A DNA stretch of 64,000 nucleotides from Thermoguttaceae bacterium (GTDB lineage Bacteria > Planctomycetota > Planctomycetia > Pirellulales > Thermoguttaceae). The stretch covers positions 29,128 to 93,127 of the forward strand of contig JAGBAA010000097.1 of the NCBI GenBank assembly GCA_017939795.1, given 5' to 3'. The translations under genes and the position numbers were made by a program. Below are positions 35,692-44,678 of the stretch, piece after piece (positions within the stretch are counted from its first letter, which is position 1; every line of letters begins with the position of its first letter). Below the pieces are notes generated by a model. It was not told the origin of the DNA. It did not search any database and saw nothing but the letters and a program-made list of their open reading frames with translations.

Positions 35692-35706
35692 CAGGAAATG
35701 TTCCTG
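35692..35706. promoter_or_regulatory. Palindrome upstream of the helicase promoter (candidate operator)
   Basis: CAGGAA, a 3-nt spacer, TTCCTG: a perfect inverted repeat ending 6 bp before the -35 hexamer of the helicase promoter. Confidence 0.35.
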
Positions 35707-35711
35707 CCTCC

Positions 35712-35739
35712 TTTACAGAACCGGAAAATGTTTTATACT
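35712..35739 (+). promoter_or_regulatory. Promoter of the helicase gene
   Basis: TTTACA (35712-35717), a 16-bp spacer and TATACT (35734-35739). Confidence 0.6.
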
Positions 35740-35842
35740 TGAAGGGATTCCCATTTTTAATTTTGCCAACGGAGCCGTTTGCAGATTTTTCAGGAATGAT
35801 TTCTGAAAACAGACCGGGCGGCTTAAACGAGAAAGTGATTTC

Positions 35843-38800
35843 ATGATGGAATGGACACGCGACGCGATCGCAGAAAAATATCTCGAAACGATTCCCTATG
35901 CGCTTTACCCTGTTCAGGAAGAGGCGCTTTTGGCGTGGTTTTCTTCTGAACAGGGGGTGATGGTCTGTGCTCCGACCGGGACAGGAAAGACGCTCATTGC
36001 AGAAGCTGCCGTTTACGAAGCACTTCTGACGGGAAAGCGGACGTACTATACGACGCCGCTCATCGCGCTGACGGATCAGAAATTCCGGGAACTTCAGGCT
36101 TCTGCAGAGCGATGGGGATTTTCTGCGGACGATGTTGGACTCGTGACGGGGAACCATAAAGTGAATCCGGACGCGAAGGTCCTCGTGGTCGTGGCGGAGA
36201 TCCTCTTCAACCGTCTTCTGCATCCGGAAGATTTTGACGATTTCCAGGACGTGCATTCCGTCGTGATGGACGAGTTCCACAATTTCAACGATCCGGAACG
36301 CGGGATCGTATGGGAATTTTCGCTCGCGCTCCTTCCGAAGCACGTGCGGCTTCTCCTCCTTTCAGCGACGGTCGGAAATGCGGTCCAGTTTGCGAACTGG
36401 CTTGATTTTGAGCACGGACACCGTCTGGAAGTCGTTCAGAGCCATGAACGTAAAGTCCCGCTCGTGTTCCAGTGGGTCGGCGATCAGCTGCTCGTGGAGC
36501 AGATCCAGCTGATGTGTCTTGGGAGCGAAGAGGAACGCATGACGCCGGCGCTGGTCTTCTGTTTCAACCGGGAGGAATGCTGGAGAGTTGCGGAAGAGAT
36601 CCGGGGCAAGGAACTCGTGACGCCGGAAGTGAAGTCGCGTCTGGTCGCGGAATTAGCTCGTTTCGACTGGTCTCAGGGAGCGGGACCGAAACTCAAGCAG
36701 CTGCTCATTCGCGGTGTCGGCGTTCATCATGCAGGGATCCTGCCGAAGTACCGGCGCATCGTGGAGTACCTTTTTCAGCAGAAACTTCTGGCGGTCTGTA
36801 CCTGCACGGAAACGCTTTCTGCGGGGATCAATCTGCCTGCGCGGTCTGTTGTTTTGCCGAGCATCATGAAAGGTCCGGCCGGAAAACAGACGATGCTGGA
36901 ATCCGGGACCGCGCATCAGATCTTCGGACGCGCCGGCCGACCGCAATTCGATACACAGGGACACGTTTTCGCATTGGCGCACGAAGATGACGTCCAGATC
37001 CTCCGCTGGCAGGAAAAATTCAATCGGCTGCCGGCGGACTCAAAAGATCCGAAGATCCTGGCGGAGAAAAAGGCACTGAAGCGCAAGCAGCCGAAGAGAA
37101 ATCCGAATCTTCAGTACTGGACGGAGCAGCAGTTTCTGAAATTGCGCAATGCGCCGGCCGGGAATCTGGAGAGCCGCGGTCTGGTTCCCTGGCGGATGCT
37201 TTCGTTCATGCTTCGGGTCTCTCCCGAGGTGGAAAAACTGCGCGAACTGGTGAAGAAACGGCTTCTTTTCGGCCGGCGTCAGGAAAATGCTCAAAAAGAC
37301 CTTGAAAGGATGCTCGGTACACTTTGGAGCGCAGGGTACGTCCAGCTTCAGCCCGAGCCGCCGGCGGAGTGGTTCCCGTCGCTTCCGCGTCCTGACCGGG
37401 ATCCCGAAACGGTCAATGTGCCGCTGATGTCTGGGGCGGAAAGTTTTCCGAATGAAACGGGATCGGTAATTTCTGAAGAGGAAGAGGACTCCCGTTCCGA
37501 AAAGACGGAGGAAAGGATCCTGCGTATCGAAACGGACTCCAGTGCGAAAGGGACGCCGAGTCTGGAAATGTGGAAGCGGACCCGTTCTTCGGAAGGTCCC
37601 GCTATTAATGTGCCGAAAGCCGCGAAAAAACACGTCGCGAAACCAAAACAGACCGGCTTTGGTGCAGGACTGTTCGACGAGCTGGAAGAAGACGGGAATG
37701 CGGAATTTCCGAGCAAGGCAGAGCCTGAGAAAACGGCCCCCCGGATCATTTCGGCATTTGATTCCCGCAAAAAGAACGAGACGGAGGCTCCGCAGGAAAC
37801 CGGGATGGAGATCTCGTCTTTTCGTGCTGAAAAATCCAATTCCGGATTTGGAGCCGGACTGCTGGATGAACCGGACGTGCCGGATACCGGGGCTGCTTCT
37901 GCCGCGGATCTTCTTTCCGGCCTGACGTTTGGCGGCGGAGTACAGAACGCGTCCGCGAAAAAGACGTCCGGAAGTTCGGGATCTCCTGAATCGTCTGAGG
38001 CTGAAAAACCTGCGTCTCCTGCACCGTCGAAAGCTGCTGCGGAGCTGCTTTCCGGCCTGACGTTTGGCGGCGGAGTACCGAAATCGGCGTTGAAAAAAGA
38101 ACCTGCGGTCCAAAATCCAGTTCCTGCTCCTGCACAAAATACTGCCCCCTCGAAAATTTCGGAGTCAGTACCGGCCGTACTCCAGCCGGCTGCGCTGAAA
38201 AAGCAGGCTGAGAATGCGTCGGAAAAGAACATTCCTGAGCCGAAATCGGAAAAAGCATGGGTCTTTGTGGACGGCGCGGCCGTTCTGGCTTCCAGTGTGG
38301 AAAAGAAACCGGAAGAGGAAAAGCCGCTCTACATTCCGCAGCTGGCGATCCCGACGGAAACGATGGACGGAATGGCGAAACTGCGCGGCGTGCATCCGAT
38401 CTTTGGTACGTGGCTGCTGAATTACCTTCCCCATGCGGACAGAAAGGAACGGCTTCAGGCTTTCGAGAGTCTTTTGGAGCTTCCATACTCGCTTGGTCCG
38501 TCGATCCGCGTTCCACATCAGGATGAACTTCCTCGCGGTCGGTTGGCGTGCGGATACCTGGACGCGCGGCTTCTGGATCTTGGGCTGGCAGTCGAAGCGG
38601 AACTGGTCTCCATGAGTCCGCAGGAACGCAAGGAACGGCGGGAAGCGGGGCTGGATCCGATCTACGCCCTGACGTTCGCGGAGAAACTCTACCGGCTCTT
38701 CCAGCATGAATGCCCTTTGGTCGCCGATCTGAAGGTCTGGCCGTGCTGGGTCGCGGGAGAAGTGCTCCGCTTTAACGGAAAGTTCAATGCGTACATCAGT

Positions 38801-39013
38801 GCAAAAGGTCTCCAGAAGCAGGAAGGAATGGTCTTCCGCCATCTTTTGCGTCTGATCCTGCTCCTTGGCGAGTTCATGGAGCTTGAGCTTCCATCCGGAA
38901 ATTCCGACGAGTGGAAGAACGATCTTTCCGACCTGATCGAGGTCCTGACGAAAGCCTGCGAAGCCGCCGATCCGTCCGGGACCCGCCAGATGCTGGAAGA
39001 GGGACTTCGCTGA
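35843..39013 (+). CDS. Ski2-like DExH-box RNA helicase with disordered linker
   Basis: A 1056-residue superfamily 2 helicase. Walker A APTGTGKT is at 43-50, DEFH (DExH) at 143-146, SAT near 174, and the motif VI region HQIFGRAGRPQFD near 365. These are in the Ski2/Mtr4/Brr2 order, so RNA unwinding is likely. A long Ser/Pro/Glu-rich, probably disordered stretch (about 510-810) carries two copies each of two short motifs: FGAGL(F/L)DE and LLSGLTFGGGV. A folded C-terminal domain follows (about 830-1056). The ATG at 35846 is an alternative start. No partner gene is adjacent. Confidence 0.85.
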   Translation: MMEWTRDAIAEKYLETIPYALYPVQEEALLAWFSSEQGVMVCAPTGTGKTLIAEAAVYEALLTGKRTYYTTPLIALTDQKFRELQASAERWGFSADDVGLVTGNHKVNPDAKVLVVVAEILFNRLLHPEDFDDFQDVHSVVMDEFHNFNDPERGIVWEFSLALLPKHVRLLLLSATVGNAVQFANWLDFEHGHRLEVVQSHERKVPLVFQWVGDQLLVEQIQLMCLGSEEERMTPALVFCFNREECWRVAEEIRGKELVTPEVKSRLVAELARFDWSQGAGPKLKQLLIRGVGVHHAGILPKYRRIVEYLFQQKLLAVCTCTETLSAGINLPARSVVLPSIMKGPAGKQTMLESGTAHQIFGRAGRPQFDTQGHVFALAHEDDVQILRWQEKFNRLPADSKDPKILAEKKALKRKQPKRNPNLQYWTEQQFLKLRNAPAGNLESRGLVPWRMLSFMLRVSPEVEKLRELVKKRLLFGRRQENAQKDLERMLGTLWSAGYVQLQPEPPAEWFPSLPRPDRDPETVNVPLMSGAESFPNETGSVISEEEEDSRSEKTEERILRIETDSSAKGTPSLEMWKRTRSSEGPAINVPKAAKKHVAKPKQTGFGAGLFDELEEDGNAEFPSKAEPEKTAPRIISAFDSRKKNETEAPQETGMEISSFRAEKSNSGFGAGLLDEPDVPDTGAASAADLLSGLTFGGGVQNASAKKTSGSSGSPESSEAEKPASPAPSKAAAELLSGLTFGGGVPKSALKKEPAVQNPVPAPAQNTAPSKISESVPAVLQPAALKKQAENASEKNIPEPKSEKAWVFVDGAAVLASSVEKKPEEEKPLYIPQLAIPTETMDGMAKLRGVHPIFGTWLLNYLPHADRKERLQAFESLLELPYSLGPSIRVPHQDELPRGRLACGYLDARLLDLGLAVEAELVSMSPQERKERREAGLDPIYALTFAEKLYRLFQHECPLVADLKVWPCWVAGEVLRFNGKFNAYISAKGLQKQEGMVFRHLLRLILLLGEFMELELPSGNSDEWKNDLSDLIEVLTKACEAADPSGTRQMLEEGLR
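37661..38078 (+). repeat. Internal duplicated motifs in the helicase linker
   Basis: The peptide LLSGLTFGGGV occurs twice (around 37909-37941 and 38046-38078) with nearly identical DNA over 31 bases. GFGAGL-DE also occurs twice (around 37661 and 37849). Both pairs lie in the linker rather than the catalytic core. Confidence 0.75.
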
Positions 39014-39049
39014 CCTCCCTTTTTCCGTCCCCTTTATCGTACAGGCTGC

Positions 39050-39070
39050 CGGCAGATCATGGATCTGCCG
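39050..39070 (+). other. Stem-loop after the helicase gene
   Basis: CGGCAGATC pairs with GATCTGCCG across a 3-nt loop. No T-tract follows, so it is not a typical terminator; it could be an RNA processing or stability element. Confidence 0.45.
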
Positions 39071-39128
39071 TGCGGCAGAATTTCCTGGATCGGCATTCAG
39101 GACCCTACCCTTAACCCACGAAAAAAAG

Positions 39129-42100
39129 ATGAACAGAAAAATTTCCAAACTCACAGCATTGGCCATTTTGTCCGCGTTTTGTATCGCGGTCAGTTTGGGC
39201 CTTTCGAATGAACGCATTCAGGCAGAAACGGTTTCCGGCGTACCTTTTGTTTCTGCGGCATCTTCCGCAGCTGCGCAGCAGGCTCAGGCTGGATGGTGCG
39301 TGAAGAACGCGCAGATCGCGGCGTCCGTCAACGCTGACGGGAAAGTGTCGGTTTTCCGTCTGGATGGGAATCAAAAACCGGCTGGCGGACCGTTCGCGGA
39401 ATTTCAGCTTCCTGCCGATGGAAAATTCACTCGTCAGGCTCCCAACTGTGTGTCCTTCACGTTTCCGGATCACCGTCTGACTTTCCTTGCGCCGAATGAC
39501 GGAACGCCGGTCCTTCGGGTCGGACTTTGCCCGCTTCGGACAGCCGAGGCGCGGACGGTCAAAAATCTGCGTCTTCCGGAGATCCGGCTTTCGGAAGAAT
39601 TCGCTGCAGATTCCGTGAAGGCTCTCGGTACGGCCGGCCTGACTCCTGTGGACGGGCACAAAGGCTCGTATGCGTTTCTCGCCGTCGCGAAACCGGAGAC
39701 CCGCAAAGGGGTCGTCTGCGGATGGATCACGAGCTTGAAAGGGAGCGGGATCGTTTTTTCTTCCCGGACACAGGACGGAAAAGGGACCGCCATTCAGCCC
39801 GAAATACAGTACGGCCGGTACCCGATCCCCGCAATTTCTGCAGAAAACGCAGAGACGACGGCTGACCGGAGCGTGGAGGGAGACGTCGGCGAGTGGTTCG
39901 TGCTCGGCGCGTTTGACGATTCGCTGACGGGGCTGGAAACGTACGCGGATCAGATCGCGGAATTCCATAAGATCCAGCTGAAACCGCAGATCTCCGGCTA
40001 CTGCACATGGTATTCCAATCGATTCGGCGGAAGCGGAAACGAAGTGAGTACGCGGGAATTTGCTGATGTCGCCGCGGAAAAACTCGTGCCATTCGGGATG
40101 AGTTTTTTCCAGATCGACGATTCCTGGCAGCTTGGAAAAAAGGTCAACGGACCGAAAAAGAACTTCACGGCACACGATCCGAATGGTCCGTACCGTTCCG
40201 GAATGAAACCGACGGCAGAGTACCTGAACTCGAAAGGTCTGCGTGCCGGGATCTGGTTCATGCCGTTTTCTGGGAACTGGAATGATCCGTACTATGCGGA
40301 CAAGCAGGAATGGTTCGCGAAATCGGCGATCGACTATCCGGAACCGGGACAGAAAAATACGCGGCGGTATTCCGGAATCAACCAGAAAAAAGGTGCCCCC
40401 TACGAAACATTCTGGGGCGGTACGTCGCTCGACATGACGGACAAAGACGTTGAGAAGTACGTACATGACGAAGTGGATCAGATCGCGAACAAATGGGGCT
40501 ACAAGTACTTCAAATACGACGGTATGTGGACCGCGATGGCGTGCGAGCAGCTCTACGTCAATGACGAGTACTTGCCGGACGATCTGGGGCTTCAGATCTT
40601 TGACGACATGACGAAAACCAACGTCGAGATCTACCGCAAAGGGCTGAATATGGTCCGTGCGGCAGGCGGAGATGACGTTTTCATTCTTGGCTGCAATGTA
40701 TCGCAGAACATGCGGACGATGGCTGCTTCCTACGGTCTGGTCGACGCGATGCGTATCGGGCCGGACAATGGGGCGAGCTGGTCGGGGATCTGCAAAGGAC
40801 CGATTCGCGGAACGGCGCGCTATTTCTTTAACGGCCGCGTCTGGTTCAATGATCCGGATCCGGTCTACGTGCGGGATTCCATTCCGCTTTCCCACGCGCA
40901 GCTCATCACGTCCTGGGCTGCCGTGACCGGACAGCTTTTCGCATTCAGCGACTGGCTTCCGGAGCTTTCTCCGGAACGTCTGAATGTGCTCCAGAGAACG
41001 ATCGCGCCGGCGTGCCTCTACACAGCGCGGCCTCTGGACGTTTTTGAGGTCCCGCTGGCGAATGTCTGGAAAGTGACCCGTCCGGAGAAATTTGCGTCCG
41101 GAAGCGAAGTGAAACCGGATGCCGTTATCTTCGGCCTCTTCAACTGGTCGGAGAAAGAGACGCTGAGTCTCGAGAAAACAGCCGCGCAGCTCGGGCTTGA
41201 TCCTAATGCGCAGTACGCCGGTTTTGATTTCTGGGCGGATTCCTTCGTCCCGCCGTTCCGCGGAAATCTGAAATACGAGCTTCCGGGCGGTTCCTGCCGT
41301 ATTTTCTCGCTCGTCAGGCTGGGAAATGAACCGCAGCTGGTCAGCACGAACCGGCACGTCACCAGCCCGCTTTTCGAGGTGAAGAACGTGAAATGGGATG
41401 CGGAAAAACTCACCCTTTCCGGTACGAGCACTATCGTCGCGAATGATCCGTACGAGCTGCGCTTCATTCTTCCGGGCGGCGTGAAACCGGTCGGAGTTTC
41501 CGTTTCTGAAAAGACGCAGAAACCGGCGGAAATGATCCTGGACGGCAGAACGCTCCGCGTGCGCTTCACGTGCGGGAATGCCGGAGACGTTCGGTGGTCG
41601 ATCGCCTTTGAACGCGGAGAAACTCCGGTTCCGCAGGCCGTGAAGCCGCAGGATCTGACGGGAAATGCCGCGTACCATAAAGTCAGCCTGACGTGGGATG
41701 AAACGCCTAATTTCGGTTTCCTTCTGACGAAAACGTACCCGGATGGAAGCAAAAAAACGTTTACGCTCACCTCAAATTCCTTCACCGACTTTGACGTAAA
41801 GACGAGCGAATCCTACGTTTACGCACTTCAGGCAAAAGGTTGGGAAGGGGACCTTTCGTCTTCCGTGGAACTCCGCGTCGCCATGCCGGAAACGATCGTT
41901 TTGCCGCCGCTTCCGCCTCAGCCGGACGTCAATATTGCGGACCTGAAACCTCTGAAGGCAAGTACGCAGTGGGGATCGGTCCAGGCGAATCGTTCTGCCG
42001 CCGGGCATCCGCTGACGCTTAACGGCAAAGTCTACGCAAAAGGCGTGGGCATTCACGCGGCTGGAAATCTGACGTATGCGGTCCCGGAAGGGATGACGCG

Positions 42101-42374
42101 CTTCACGGGCGTCGTGGGACTCGATGATTTCCACACGAAAGACCCCCGCCGTTCCGTTTACATTAAAGTCTGGACGGACGTCTGCGAGATGGGAGAGCCG
42201 CAGGTTTTGGCCGCTGAGTCGCCGCTTTTGAGCAATCCGACGATCAACGTCTGGCACTTCAACATTCCGCTGGATCCCCGCGTGAAGCAGATCCGGCTGG
42301 AAATGGATCCGACGTCTGACGGGATCAACTGCGACCACGTCGACTGGGTCGATACCGGCTTCTGCCGAGAATGA
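39129..42374 (+). CDS. Secreted alpha-galactosidase-like glycoside hydrolase with NPCBM domain
   Basis: A 1081-residue protein with a signal peptide (LTALAILSAFCIAVSLGLS). The central barrel (FFQIDDSWQ, then GLRAGIWFMPF, GYKYFKYDGMW, DAMRIGPDNGASW) resembles GH27/GH36 melibiase-type enzymes. The Asp in KYDGMW is the likely nucleophile and that in RIGPDNG a candidate acid/base. The C-terminal 150 residues (WGSVQANRSAAG, KGVGIHAAG, FTGVVGLDD, DHVDWVDTGF) form an NPCBM carbohydrate-binding module. It probably removes terminal sugars from extracellular glycans. The binding site before the ATG is weak. A 12-bp-stem terminator follows. Confidence 0.88.
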   Translation: MNRKISKLTALAILSAFCIAVSLGLSNERIQAETVSGVPFVSAASSAAAQQAQAGWCVKNAQIAASVNADGKVSVFRLDGNQKPAGGPFAEFQLPADGKFTRQAPNCVSFTFPDHRLTFLAPNDGTPVLRVGLCPLRTAEARTVKNLRLPEIRLSEEFAADSVKALGTAGLTPVDGHKGSYAFLAVAKPETRKGVVCGWITSLKGSGIVFSSRTQDGKGTAIQPEIQYGRYPIPAISAENAETTADRSVEGDVGEWFVLGAFDDSLTGLETYADQIAEFHKIQLKPQISGYCTWYSNRFGGSGNEVSTREFADVAAEKLVPFGMSFFQIDDSWQLGKKVNGPKKNFTAHDPNGPYRSGMKPTAEYLNSKGLRAGIWFMPFSGNWNDPYYADKQEWFAKSAIDYPEPGQKNTRRYSGINQKKGAPYETFWGGTSLDMTDKDVEKYVHDEVDQIANKWGYKYFKYDGMWTAMACEQLYVNDEYLPDDLGLQIFDDMTKTNVEIYRKGLNMVRAAGGDDVFILGCNVSQNMRTMAASYGLVDAMRIGPDNGASWSGICKGPIRGTARYFFNGRVWFNDPDPVYVRDSIPLSHAQLITSWAAVTGQLFAFSDWLPELSPERLNVLQRTIAPACLYTARPLDVFEVPLANVWKVTRPEKFASGSEVKPDAVIFGLFNWSEKETLSLEKTAAQLGLDPNAQYAGFDFWADSFVPPFRGNLKYELPGGSCRIFSLVRLGNEPQLVSTNRHVTSPLFEVKNVKWDAEKLTLSGTSTIVANDPYELRFILPGGVKPVGVSVSEKTQKPAEMILDGRTLRVRFTCGNAGDVRWSIAFERGETPVPQAVKPQDLTGNAAYHKVSLTWDETPNFGFLLTKTYPDGSKKTFTLTSNSFTDFDVKTSESYVYALQAKGWEGDLSSSVELRVAMPETIVLPPLPPQPDVNIADLKPLKASTQWGSVQANRSAAGHPLTLNGKVYAKGVGIHAAGNLTYAVPEGMTRFTGVVGLDDFHTKDPRRSVYIKVWTDVCEMGEPQVLAAESPLLSNPTINVWHFNIPLDPRVKQIRLEMDPTSDGINCDHVDWVDTGFCRE

Positions 42375-42384
42375 TTTTCGTGTT

Positions 42385-42423
42385 GAAGAGGCGGGAAAGT
42401 TCAAAACTCCCGCCTCTTCTTTT
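42385..42423 (+). terminator. Intrinsic terminator of the NPCBM glycoside hydrolase gene
   Basis: A perfect 12-bp stem, GAAGAGGCGGGA (42385-42396) with TCCCGCCTCTTC (42408-42419), an 11-nt loop, then TTTT. Confidence 0.85.
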
Positions 42424-42569
42424 GCCGAACTATTTTTCTTGATCTGTTCCTCCTGATCTGCGGTTCCTTCGCGATGCCCCCAGCAGATCGCCGGATCTTT
42501 CGATTTGCCGGTCTTGGGGGGACTTTTGCTGATTTTCAGAACCTGCCTCATTCCCTCAGGAGATTTTCC

Positions 42570-43493
42570 ATGCCCTCCTTAAAATCGATTTTTTCCTTGG
42601 TTTTTGGATGTTTTTTTGGTACGTGTCCGGAATGTTGACTGCCGTGGAACTTTTTCCGTTTATGGCGGAAGGCGCATCGCTGCCTCAGATCTGGACACCT
42701 CCCCGGGGAAACGAGTCTGTTGGCGCGAATGGGCATGTGTGGGCAGTTGGGGACATTTTCGCCAATGCGTCGGGTGAACGTCTGCGTTTCTGGGGGACGG
42801 ATCTCTCCTTCAAGTCCAATTTCCCGGACAAAAAAGATGCCGAGGCACTTGCGAAACGTCTCCGTGCTTTCGGATTCAATGTCGTCCGGCTTCGTTTCGC
42901 CGACGGGCGAGATCCATTGGAATGGCGAGGAACCTGGCAAAGCGTACTTTTTGGCCGATACGCCGAAGACGAAATTCTTTACGGAGAAAATTGCCGGCAG
43001 GTCGTTCATATTCCGGGATGGTACGCGGCTGACTCCCGGAGAAACGCTCCTTGACTGGGCGTCGATCTCGCTGACTCAAACTTCCGAAAACACTTGGCTG
43101 CTTGCCGCGAAGGGCATCATGAAAAATTCCGGAACATCCTACCGTCCGTATGATCAGCCGGAAATGGAGGAGGATGCAGTCGATCTACGTGCGCTGGAAG
43201 ACACGAAACTCTTTTCGCCGAAACGCGGCCAAATGCCCCGCCTCTGCGAGGGGATCCCGCTTTCTCTCGTTTTGCCGGTCTCTGCTCCGAAAACGGTCGC
43301 CGTTTCTGCGTTGAACAGCAATGCGGAAAAGATCCACTCGGAGGCCTGCTCCATCCAGAGGATCTCTGATTCTGAAGTGGAGATCCGCATCTCGCCGGAG
43401 ACCCAAACGCTCTGGTATTTGCTGGAGATCGTTTCTCCGGATGATCAGAAAACGGGAGATCAGAAAACGGGAGATCAGAAAACCAAACGTTGA
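42570..43493 (+). pseudogene. Decayed secreted glycoside hydrolase (internal deletion and frame changes)
   Basis: A gene start with a good AGGAG site and the ATG at 42570 begins a signal peptide (MPSLKSIFSLVFGCFF). The frame then stops unless it slips -1 at T7 (42611-42617). The second frame (to about 42900) encodes WGTDLSFKSNFPDKKDAEALAKRLRAFGFNVVRLRF-like sequence, the start of a TIM-barrel hydrolase. Near 42895-42910 the frame changes again into PTGEIHWNGEE and DTPKTKFF, typical of the C-terminal region of such enzymes. Most of the barrel is missing. The last codons carry a three-fold 15-bp repeat (GDQKT). Confidence 0.8.
43442..43486 (+). repeat. 15-bp tandem repeat in the pseudogene tail
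   Basis: Three near-identical units of GATCAGAAAACGGGA encode DQKTG-type repeats just before the stop codon; the last unit is slightly diverged. Confidence 0.8.
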
Positions 43494-43694
43494 GAATTTC
43501 GGGAAGATTTTCCGGAAAAAACTTCTGAATACTGAAATTTTTGGAAAATTTCGCAAAAAACGGGAGGATCCGTCTTTTCAAAAGGCGTGATTCCGGGTAA
43601 AATAAAAGAGTAGAAGTCTCGTGAAGCAGTGTGCGTTCACGATAGATCCGAAAGAAATTTTCCGATGCTTCGGCCTTTTAAAGGGGAGGAAGTC

Positions 43695-44561
43695 ATGCGT
43701 TTTTCATCATTGGGGAACTTTTCGCTGCTTTTGGCGGCTTTGGTTTTGATGTGCAGCTCGGCTGCGGCACAGTATGCGCCTCAGGTCGCTTCACCGTATC
43801 CGGCTCCGGGTACGGCGACGACGCCCTCGGCGATGCCGCCTGGAATGAGTGCGGGAGCTGCTGCACCTGCCGGCCGTGCTCCGATCCAGAGTGCCACGCC
43901 GAATTCCGTCAACACGCAGTTTCCGCAGGGGGGAGCCTCTCCGTTTGCTGTCGCCGGCGCGAATGGACGTCCCATGCCGACACTGAATCCCTACCAGACG
44001 ATGCAGGCCCAGCAGCAGACGCGCGCCTTTAATGGTCCGGTCCAGTACGGACAGCATACGCCGGCAGCGGCTCCGGAAAAACCGTTTGCGGATTACGAAG
44101 CCGCCCCGGTACTGAGTCCCTACATGCAGCTTTTCCGCCGCGATAATTTCACCGGCATCGACAACTACAATCTGTACGTGAAACCGGCACTGGAAGCGGA
44201 AGCAAAACGGCAGCAGATGCAGCAGCAGCTCAACGCGATCCAGCAGAATCAGAGTCAGACGAAGGTCCAGCAGCAGGCGCAGTTCAATTCAAACGTGGGT
44301 GCTGCGACGGTCGGGGCTGCCTATGGGCAGATGAATACCGGGATGAATGCGAACAATCCGGGTGCGTCTTATGGTTTCTCCGGTTCCGGACCGACGGTGC
44401 ATGTGGATCCTGCCCGTGCTCAGGAGAAGACCGACAAAGAGAAGATCGACGAGGAAGCGGAAGAGGATGAAGAAGATGCGAAGCAGCCCGCCTATTTCAA
44501 TCCGTACGCTCCGACGCGCCGCGGTGTCATTCGTCCGCACTATGAACCGGCCGGAAAATAG
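43695..44561 (+). CDS. Secreted Gln/Pro-rich hypothetical protein
   Basis: 288 residues from the ATG at 43695, which has GGAGG 5 nt upstream and a signal peptide (SLLLAALVLMCSSAAAQ). After cleavage it is rich in Pro, Ala and Gln, with Gln runs at 174-212 that suggest disorder or coiled coil. An acidic KEKIDEEAEEDEEDAK stretch and a C-terminal YAPTRRGVIRPHYEPAGK tail follow. No family was recognised. Export is likely; function is unknown. A weak TTTTCA/TAAAAT promoter lies at 43575-43603. Confidence 0.7.
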   Translation: MRFSSLGNFSLLLAALVLMCSSAAAQYAPQVASPYPAPGTATTPSAMPPGMSAGAAAPAGRAPIQSATPNSVNTQFPQGGASPFAVAGANGRPMPTLNPYQTMQAQQQTRAFNGPVQYGQHTPAAAPEKPFADYEAAPVLSPYMQLFRRDNFTGIDNYNLYVKPALEAEAKRQQMQQQLNAIQQNQSQTKVQQQAQFNSNVGAATVGAAYGQMNTGMNANNPGASYGFSGSGPTVHVDPARAQEKTDKEKIDEEAEEDEEDAKQPAYFNPYAPTRRGVIRPHYEPAGK

Positions 44562-44633
44562 TCGGGTCCATACGGAAATGGAACGCTGTGGTGCGGTGGT
44601 CCGTATTTTGAGCGTTTTTTGCTGAATTTTTAT

Positions 44634-44661
44634 GGGGAACGGTCACTTTCGTTCCCCTTTT
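44634..44661 (+). terminator. Intrinsic terminator
   Basis: GGGGAACG (44634-44641) pairs with CGTTCCCC (44650-44657) around an 8-nt loop, followed by TTTT and a T-rich tail. Confidence 0.8.
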
Positions 44662-44678
44662 CCTTTTGAAATGAAAGA

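Larger units (their letters stand above)
35462..35842. other. Divergent intergenic region, rex / helicase
   Basis: 381 bp, AT-rich. It has the rex -10 (minus, TATAAT at 35508-35513), a CAGGAA-ATG-TTCCTG palindrome (35692-35706), and a plus-strand promoter (35712-35739) for the helicase. No ORF or RNA gene was recognised. Confidence 0.5.

Noticed and set aside
39111..41678. 855-codon open frame on the minus strand
   Set aside because: It is antisense to the NPCBM glycoside hydrolase, which has domains and a signal peptide; the minus peptide is Arg/Pro/His-rich without any motif.
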